The position numbers and the translations under genes are program-made. Of a stretch of 64,000 nucleotides of DNA, positions 58,899 through 64,000 are shown one piece after another. The notes beneath the pieces were generated by a model. That model saw only the letters and a list, made by a program, of their open reading frames with translations. It did no database searches and had not been told where the DNA came from. How positions within the stretch are numbered: the first letter of the stretch is position 1; each line of letters opens with the position of its first letter. Source of the stretch: SIG672 sp045605765 (GTDB lineage Bacteria; Bacillota; Clostridia; Oscillospirales; CAG-272); contig JAZUQQ010000004.1 in the NCBI GenBank assembly GCA_045605765.1, forward strand, positions 172,373 through 236,372, read 5' to 3'.

Positions 58899-59759
58899 AT
58901 GCGTATAAATGACCGAAACGATTTTATTGAGCTGAAAGATACCGATTTTTTCGACATATTTCAGACCTTTGACTGCGGTCAGACCTTTCGTTTTGAGAAA
59001 ATCTCCGAAAACACGGTAGAGGGCGTCGCGTACGGAAAACTGCTTCGCCTCACACAAATTGGCAATACCGTCAGAATAAACTGTACCGTTAAGGAATTTG
59101 AGGTCGTTTGGAAGCGCTATCTTGCGCTTGACCGTGACTACGGTAAAATAAACTCCTATTTTACCAAGGGCAATGACAGGGTGCTCAAAGACGCAGCACT
59201 CTACGGAAAAGGAATACACGTCCTGAGGCAAGACCCTTGGGAATCCCTCTGCTCGTTCATAATATCGCAAAACAACAACATTCCGCGCATAAAGAAGATC
59301 ATAAACTCACTTTCCGAAAAATTCGGGGAACCCTTCCAGTTCGAGGGCAAGACCTACTACGCCTTCCCAACCCCAAAGGCTCTTTTCCATGCAGGGCACG
59401 ACGAAATATTCGCGCTAAAAACCGGATTCCGTGCAAAATACATCATCGATGCGGCCGAGAAAGTACTTTCGGGCGAGATAGATCTTGAAAAGATATCGTC
59501 GCTTCCGACCGCAGAGGCGCTCGGTGAGCTTATCAAAATAAAGGGAGTTGGTCCGAAGGTTGCCTCATGCGCGCTCCTTTTCGGATTTGACAAGACCGAC
59601 GCATTTCCCATAGACGTCTGGGTAAAAAAAGTTTTCGCAAAATATTATCCCGACGGATTTGACCCAAAAGGCTTCGGAGAAAACGCAGGTATCGCGCAAC
59701 AGTATCTTTTTTATTACGAACGCTGGCAAAATATCAGTCAAGGTGAAGGAAAAAAGTGA
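58899..59759 (+). CDS. ogg: 8-oxoguanine DNA glycosylase
   Basis: The ATG at 58899 has a better spacing to the GAAAGG site than the one at 58890. The 286-residue product has the helix-hairpin-helix (KIKGVGPKVASCALL) with the catalytic Lys and downstream Asp (FPIDVWVKK), plus the N-terminal FDCGQTFRFE and SFIISQNNNIPRIKKI characteristic of the OGG family. It removes 8-oxoguanine from DNA. The stop TGA overlaps the cimA start ATG, so the genes are translationally coupled. Confidence 0.93.
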   Translation: MRINDRNDFIELKDTDFFDIFQTFDCGQTFRFEKISENTVEGVAYGKLLRLTQIGNTVRINCTVKEFEVVWKRYLALDRDYGKINSYFTKGNDRVLKDAALYGKGIHVLRQDPWESLCSFIISQNNNIPRIKKIINSLSEKFGEPFQFEGKTYYAFPTPKALFHAGHDEIFALKTGFRAKYIIDAAEKVLSGEIDLEKISSLPTAEALGELIKIKGVGPKVASCALLFGFDKTDAFPIDVWVKKVFAKYYPDGFDPKGFGENAGIAQQYLFYYERWQNISQGEGKK

Positions 59760-61354
59760 TGGAGTACAAACAGCAAAAAGAATATACTGGCAAAGTCGAA
59801 ATATACGATTCTACGCTTCGCGACGGCGCTCAGAGCGAAGGCATATCATTCTCGGTAAGCGATAAAAAGAAAATAATCTCACTTCTTGACGACTTTGGGG
59901 TAAAATATATTGAAGCCGGAAACCCTTATTCAAACCCCAAGGATATGACTCTTTTTGACGAAATGAAGGGTGTAAAGCTAAAAAATGCCCGCCTCTGTGC
60001 TTTCGGAAGCACGGCTAAAAGCGAGACGCCTGAAAGCGACGCAGGCATCTCAGCGCTTCTCAATGCCGAGACCGAAACAGTCACAATAGTTGCAAAAAGC
60101 CGCGAGAAGCAGGTTACGGAGATACTTGGAATTTCTTCCGAGACAAATCTTACCTACATAGAAAAAAGCGTTGCTTATTTGAAAAAGCAAGGTAAAGAAG
60201 TAATTCTTGATGCCGAGCATTTTTTCGACGGATATATCGAAAATCCAAAATACTCACTTGACTGTCTGAAATCTGCCCTTAATGCAGGGGCGGACATTCT
60301 TACCCTTTGCGACACAAACGGCGGTACGCTTCCGCACGAGATATCTCGCATCGTTTCCGAGGTAAACGAAAAGCTACCCGACGCAAAGCTTGCAATACAC
60401 TGCCATGACGACTGCGGATGTGCGGTATCAAGTTCGATTTCGGCTGTATTCGCGGGCGCAACTCAGATACAGGGCACATTTATCGGATATGGCGAGCGAT
60501 GTGGAAACGCAGATCTTTCATCCATAATGCCCAGTATTATGCTCAAATGCGGTTTTGACTGCGGAGTTGAGCTTAAAAATCTCAGGCACACGGCAAAGCA
60601 GATCGCTGAGATCTCAAATATCCGTCTGCGTCACAATCATCCCTATATAGGCAAAAGCGCTTTTGCGCACAAGGGCGGTATGCATATAGACGCCGTTCAG
60701 AAAAGCCCGTCCTCTTTTGAGCATGTTCCGCCCGAAGCAGTAGGAAATACGCGCAAATATCTCGTGAGCGAGGTATCGGGCAGGAGCACGATACTTGCAC
60801 ATCTCGAGCATTTCATTCCCAACCTGACAAAAGCCTCTCCAGAGGTCGAGCTGATAACCTCGCGCCTTAAAGAACGCGAGTTTGAGGGTTATCAGTACGA
60901 AAGCGCAAACGCAAGCTTTGAGCTTCTTGTTAAAAAGGAGCTTGGACTCTGGAAATCGCCGTTCAGAGTAATTATGTATAAATCAAACGACGATTTTCCC
61001 GCACCCGACGGAGAACAACAGTCAAGCGCGATGATAAAGATTGAGGTCGGCGGAAAGACCGAGCTTTCCTGTGCAGACGGAAACGGTCCTGTCAACGCAC
61101 TCGACGGCGCACTCCGAAAGGCACTCCTAACCTTTTATCCGCAGGTGGACGATATGCACCTCAACGACTTCAAGGTGCGTGTCGTAGATCTGGGCAAAAA
61201 CACCGATTCAAAGGTTCGTGTTCTTATTGATTCGTCAGATAAAAATTCCTCATTCTCGACGATAGGTGTTTCGTGCGACATTATAGAAGCCAGTTTCATA
61301 GCTCTTGTAGATTCTTATGAGTACTTTTTGTCTAAGGAAGGCTCTCAGATCTAA
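59759..61354 (+). CDS. cimA: (R)-citramalate synthase
   Basis: Taken from ATG 59759 (TGATG overlap with ogg); a GTG at 59756 is an alternative. The 531-residue enzyme of the HMG-CoA lyase-like family has DSTLRDGAQSEG (residues 17-28), the metal-site HCHDD, and the C-terminal LeuA-dimer regulatory domain (NGPVNALDGALRKALLTFYP). Its length and the divergent homocitrate/isopropylmalate residues suit CimA, which condenses pyruvate with acetyl-CoA towards isoleucine. An isopropylmalate-synthase-like role cannot be excluded. Confidence 0.9.
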   Translation: MEYKQQKEYTGKVEIYDSTLRDGAQSEGISFSVSDKKKIISLLDDFGVKYIEAGNPYSNPKDMTLFDEMKGVKLKNARLCAFGSTAKSETPESDAGISALLNAETETVTIVAKSREKQVTEILGISSETNLTYIEKSVAYLKKQGKEVILDAEHFFDGYIENPKYSLDCLKSALNAGADILTLCDTNGGTLPHEISRIVSEVNEKLPDAKLAIHCHDDCGCAVSSSISAVFAGATQIQGTFIGYGERCGNADLSSIMPSIMLKCGFDCGVELKNLRHTAKQIAEISNIRLRHNHPYIGKSAFAHKGGMHIDAVQKSPSSFEHVPPEAVGNTRKYLVSEVSGRSTILAHLEHFIPNLTKASPEVELITSRLKEREFEGYQYESANASFELLVKKELGLWKSPFRVIMYKSNDDFPAPDGEQQSSAMIKIEVGGKTELSCADGNGPVNALDGALRKALLTFYPQVDDMHLNDFKVRVVDLGKNTDSKVRVLIDSSDKNSSFSTIGVSCDIIEASFIALVDSYEYFLSKEGSQI

Positions 61355-62037
61355 GACACAATGGGTATTTTCCCCACGATAACCGATTCAGCAAGAAGCA
61401 CTACGCTTTCACGTCTGAACGTGACCGATTCGGACATACATATAGCCTGAACGTCGGACACGACTGTCATACTGATCCTGTGCAGAGTCTGGTTTATCCC
61501 CGCCTCGTGCATCTCGCTGTTTATTTTGGCGGATACCGACACATAAGGCACGGCTCTTACGCTCACACCTATACCCTTACCCGAAAAATATTTCGGCGCG
61601 ATCACGTTTCCTATCGGAACCGAGATCTTGACGTATTTTTCGTCCTTTACCTTATCGTTCACACGAGAGACGACGTCGGCGCACATTACGCTGATGTTTG
61701 CCGTATTTGCGTTAAGCGAGGCGATGCTTCCGTCGGACGAGACCACCTTCGTACAGAAATCGTCCCAAGTATAGCCTTTTTCTTCAAGCTCACTCTTGAC
61801 TGCATCGGCAACAAGCTCCTCAAGCCAACCGCCGACCACGTTTTCAAGCGCTCCCACCGCGAGCGGCTCAGCTTTTCGGTAGATGCCTATAGCCGACACG
61901 CCCATCACGGAAACGAACAAAATAAACGATATAGCGCGAATAAAAAAGCGCGGACTATGGCGTCTTTTTGTGAAGATGCGCCCGATATTTTTCTTAAAAT
62001 TTAGTATCTTTCCCTCACGCTCTGCAAAAAACTTAAT
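61351..62037 (-). CDS. yunB: Sporulation protein YunB-like, apparent ATT start
   Basis: The frame is open from 61351 to above 62055. The usual start codons give only TTG 61920 (189 residues), which cuts the membrane helix in half. The in-frame ATT at 62037 stands 6 bases after AGAGGGG and yields 229 residues with the whole helix (FFIRAISFILFVSVMGVSAI) behind a basic segment, as in YunB. Conserved stretches include NVVGGWLEELVADAVKSELE, the beta-rich IGNVIAPKYFSGKGIGVSV and VVSDVQAICMSE. YunB is expressed in the mother cell. Overlaps the 3' end of convergent cimA by 4 bases. Confidence 0.75.
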   Translation of the reverse strand: MKFFAEREGKILNFKKNIGRIFTKRRHSPRFFIRAISFILFVSVMGVSAIGIYRKAEPLAVGALENVVGGWLEELVADAVKSELEEKGYTWDDFCTKVVSSDGSIASLNANTANISVMCADVVSRVNDKVKDEKYVKISVPIGNVIAPKYFSGKGIGVSVRAVPYVSVSAKINSEMHEAGINQTLHRISMTVVSDVQAICMSESVTFRRESVVLLAESVIVGKIPIVS

Positions 62038-62200
62038 TTTTATCCCCTCTTTTCGTTTTTTATATTTATATTCAGCAGAGCTTGGTCAAAAGCACAAAAA
62101 TGGGGATTTTTCAAAACAGTTAAAACCGTGCTTAGCAGTACGATTTAAATAAAATCTATTTTTTAAGTCCGACACGCTCGGAAAGAAAGGAACGCAGTAT

Positions 62201-63490
62201 ATGCAACAGGATATGATTCTTATTATCGACCTTGGAAGTGAAGAAAACGCAGCTCTCGCCCGCGAGATCCGTGCGCTCGGAGTTTATTCCGAAATACACC
62301 CTCACGACATCACCAAAGAAGCTCTTAACGCTCTTCCCAACGTAAAGGGAATAATTTTAAACGGTGGTGTAAATCGCGTGGTTGACGGCGTGGAGATCGA
62401 CGCCTCCGAGGCAATATACTCTTCGGGTATCCCTACGGTCTCATTTGATCACAAGGGCGCAGACAAGCTCCCAGAAAACGCGGACGAGAGAAAGAAGGCT
62501 CTCTCGGATTTCGTGTTCGGAAAGTGCGGTGCACAGGCGAACTGGAACATGGAAAACTTTATAAACGACCAGATCGAGCTCGTTCGCAGACAGGTCGGCG
62601 ACAAGAAGGTGCTTCTCGCTCTTTCGGGCGGCGTTGATTCTTCGGTAGTTGCCGCGCTTCTTATCAAGGCGATCGGAGACAAGCTCACCTGCGTACACGT
62701 CAATCACGGACTTCTCCGCAAGGGCGAGCCCGAGCAGGTGGTTCAGGTGTTCGGCAAGGAGCTTGGCGCAAATCTCGTTTACGTTGACGCTACCGACCGA
62801 TTCCTTGACAAGCTCGCAGGCGTTGCTGATTCCGAACAGAAGAGAAAGATAATCGGCGCAGAATTTATCCGCGTGTTCGAGGAAGAAGCAAGAAAGCTTG
62901 ACGGAATTTCCTTCCTCGCACAGGGAACTATATATCCCGACATAATAGAAAGCGGAACGAAGACCGCAAAGGCAGTAAAGGCTCACCACAACGTCGGCGG
63001 ACTTCCAGACGACCTCAAATTCGAGCTTGTCGAGCCTCTCAAAATGCTCTTCAAGGACGAGGTACGCGCTTGCGGTGCTGCGCTCGGACTTCCCGATAAT
63101 ATGGTTTACCGTCAGCCCTTCCCCGGTCCCGGACTCGGCGTTCGTTGCCTTGGCGCTATCACGCGCGACCGTCTCGAAGCAGTCCGTGAATCGGACGCGA
63201 TCCTTCGCGAGGAGTTCGCAAAGAACGGTCTTGCAGGCAAGGTATGGCAGTATTTCACTGCTATTCCCGATTTCCGCTCGGTCGGCGTAAGAGACAACGC
63301 AAGATGCTACGACTGGCCGGTTATCATCCGCGCGGTGAACACCATTGACGCGATGACCGCATCTATTGAGGAAATCGACTACGCTATCCTTCACAAGATA
63401 ACAAACAGAATACTTAACGAGGTTCCCGGCGTAAACCGCGTGCTTTACGACCTTTCGCCGAAACCCGTAGCCACGATCGAGTGGGAGTGA
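62201..63490 (+). CDS. guaA: GMP synthase with a vestigial glutaminase domain
   Basis: 429 residues against about 510-525 for GuaA. The ATP-pyrophosphatase domain is intact: LALSGGVDSSVV (139-150), HVNHGLLRKGE, FPGPGLGVRCLG, and the C-terminal PKPVATIEWE. The N-terminal amidotransferase region is only about 108 residues. LIIDLGSEENAALAREIR and IILNGGVNRVVDG align with the normal fold, but the nucleophile elbow GICYG is replaced by SFDHKG (81-86) and the His-Glu half is deleted. It probably works with ammonia. Start ATG 62201 has AAAGGAACGCAGTAT. Confidence 0.92.
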   Translation: MQQDMILIIDLGSEENAALAREIRALGVYSEIHPHDITKEALNALPNVKGIILNGGVNRVVDGVEIDASEAIYSSGIPTVSFDHKGADKLPENADERKKALSDFVFGKCGAQANWNMENFINDQIELVRRQVGDKKVLLALSGGVDSSVVAALLIKAIGDKLTCVHVNHGLLRKGEPEQVVQVFGKELGANLVYVDATDRFLDKLAGVADSEQKRKIIGAEFIRVFEEEARKLDGISFLAQGTIYPDIIESGTKTAKAVKAHHNVGGLPDDLKFELVEPLKMLFKDEVRACGAALGLPDNMVYRQPFPGPGLGVRCLGAITRDRLEAVRESDAILREEFAKNGLAGKVWQYFTAIPDFRSVGVRDNARCYDWPVIIRAVNTIDAMTASIEEIDYAILHKITNRILNEVPGVNRVLYDLSPKPVATIEWE

Positions 63491-63491
63491 G

Positions 63492-63697
63492 GCATTTGCC
63501 TATGGCAAATGCAATTAAATCCACACTATGTGTGGAATAAATCTGCTGCGCAGATGAAGTCCTCGCAAAAGCTCGGATGATGTCGCTACGGCGATTGTGG
63601 ATTTAATTCAACCGAAAACGCAGTTTTCGACTTCATCCGCATTAGCGGACTTCATCACAACGTGACTTCATCCTAAAACTTGTTTTAGGACTTCATT
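63492..63697. repeat. Structured hairpin array with ACTTCAT spacers
   Basis: GCATTTGCC-TAT-GGCAAATGC (63492-63512), ATCTGC-TGC... (63541-63555), CGAAAAC-GCA-GTTTTCG (63613-63629), CCGC-ATTA-GCGG, CAC-AAC-GTG and TCCTAAAAC-TT-GTTTTAGGA (63671-63690). The heptamer ACTTCAT occurs at 63630, 63649, 63665 and 63690 between hairpins, and inverted (ATGAAGT) at 63554. A 13-bp pair AATTAAATCCACA (63513-63525) / TGTGGATTTAATT (63596-63608) closes an outer stem around the left half. Confidence 0.85.
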
Positions 63698-63708
63698 AAG
63701 GAGCATCT

Positions 63709-64000
63709 ATGAGAGAAAATAAACTTTCTGATCTGTCTATGATTTTTGCCGTAAACGCCTTAAATTTAGTCGGTTCAGTAGAGGGTCATTAGGCTCTCAA
63801 AAACCAGTTTGAACGTTCTGCCACCAGTATAGGTGCAAACATTCGAGAAGCCAATTATGCCCAAAGCAAGGCAGATTTCCTTTCAAAGCTACAAATCGCC
63901 TTGAAAGAATGTTACGAAACAGAATACTGGTTGGAGCTGTTTGTAAAGGCAAATATAGTTGAAGAAGCCAAGATCAAGGAACTGCTCCACGATTGCGGTG
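63709..64000 (+). pseudogene. Four-helix-bundle (S23/Avd-like) protein gene with an in-frame amber stop, 3'-truncated by the window
   Basis: An AAGGAG site precedes ATG 63709. The frame encodes MRENKLSDLSMIFAVNALNL and continues past a TAG at 63790-63792 (codon 28) to ERSATSIGANIREANYAQSK and ALKECYETEYWLELF, the 23S-rRNA-intervening-sequence / four-helix-bundle family. One base change from a tyrosine codon (TAT or TAC) would explain the stop, since GHYALKNQ fits. The window ends before the stop codon of the gene. Members of this family are often next to structured repeats. Confidence 0.85.

Noticed and set aside
62441..63394. 317-codon minus-strand frame
   Set aside because: Antisense to guaA, which is unmistakable.
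63492..63697. CRISPR-like array
   Set aside because: The repeated unit is a 7-base spacer between hairpins, with no constant repeat of 23-40 bases and no cas genes.
63790..63792. Recoded amber codon in the four-helix-bundle gene
   Set aside because: No downstream element or second in-frame TAG is seen in neighbouring genes, so a point mutation is simpler.

Overview
The window looks like chromosomal DNA from an anaerobic, spore-forming, probably gut-dwelling Clostridia-type Firmicute (Oscillospiraceae/Christensenellales-like). This is inference from gene content, not a taxonomic assignment. Supporting signs are a YunB-like sporulation gene and a coat-F-like protein, the CdaA-YbbR pair, flavin-dependent thymidylate synthase (ThyX), Mini-RNase III, an archaeal/eukaryal-type prolyl-tRNA synthetase, a CIRCE-controlled small heat-shock gene, BspA-like and dockerin-like secreted proteins, a glycyl-radical enzyme, and many near-perfect TTGACA-17-TATAAT promoters.

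Layout. 1-2 kb: end of an aromatic amino acid operon (prephenate dehydrogenase, EPSP synthase). 2-11 kb: housekeeping and envelope genes (XRE-TPR regulator, methyltransferase-like protein, mrnC, thyX, glycosyltransferase, two lipoproteins, proS). 11-13.4 kb: a large secreted lysozyme with Cys-rich repeats and a dockerin-like tail. 13.6-17.5 kb: AraC regulator, HAD phosphatase, MFS transporter and glycerophosphodiesterase in one minus-strand operon, facing 17.7-21.9 kb: a plus-strand operon of two Gfo/Idh/MocA oxidoreductases and two xylose-isomerase-like barrel proteins (possible 3-keto-glycoside catabolism).

21.9-35.6 kb is an accessory region. It holds a decayed serine recombinase fused into a broken membrane-protein gene, an operon of small membrane and zinc-ribbon proteins of unknown role, a beta-CASP nuclease, a KdpDE two-component system with a Trk/Ktr potassium transporter, and an AT-rich glycyl-radical cassette whose three genes are all damaged. 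A 50-bp copy of kdpD at the end of that cassette marks a past rearrangement.

35.7-45.9 kb: manA, a BspA-like lipoprotein, a DUF5685/DnaJ/membrane-protein cluster, a coat-F-like protein, a second Trk system and pepD. 46-48.4 kb: rpmG-secE-nusG-rplK-rplA with a short upstream ORF. 48.7-56.1 kb: c-di-AMP synthesis (cdaA, ybbR), recJ and relA/spoT. 56.3-64 kb: hsp20 with CIRCE, DUF1292, an SDR, ogg, cimA, yunB, a guaA lacking its glutaminase active site, and a hairpin array leading into a four-helix-bundle gene with an in-frame stop. No rRNA, tRNA, CRISPR array or complete insertion sequence was recognised.

Two potassium uptake systems, a KdpD with a universal-stress domain and the c-di-AMP synthase lie in one window. 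In other Firmicutes c-di-AMP controls potassium uptake through these families, so a link is plausible but not shown by the sequence.
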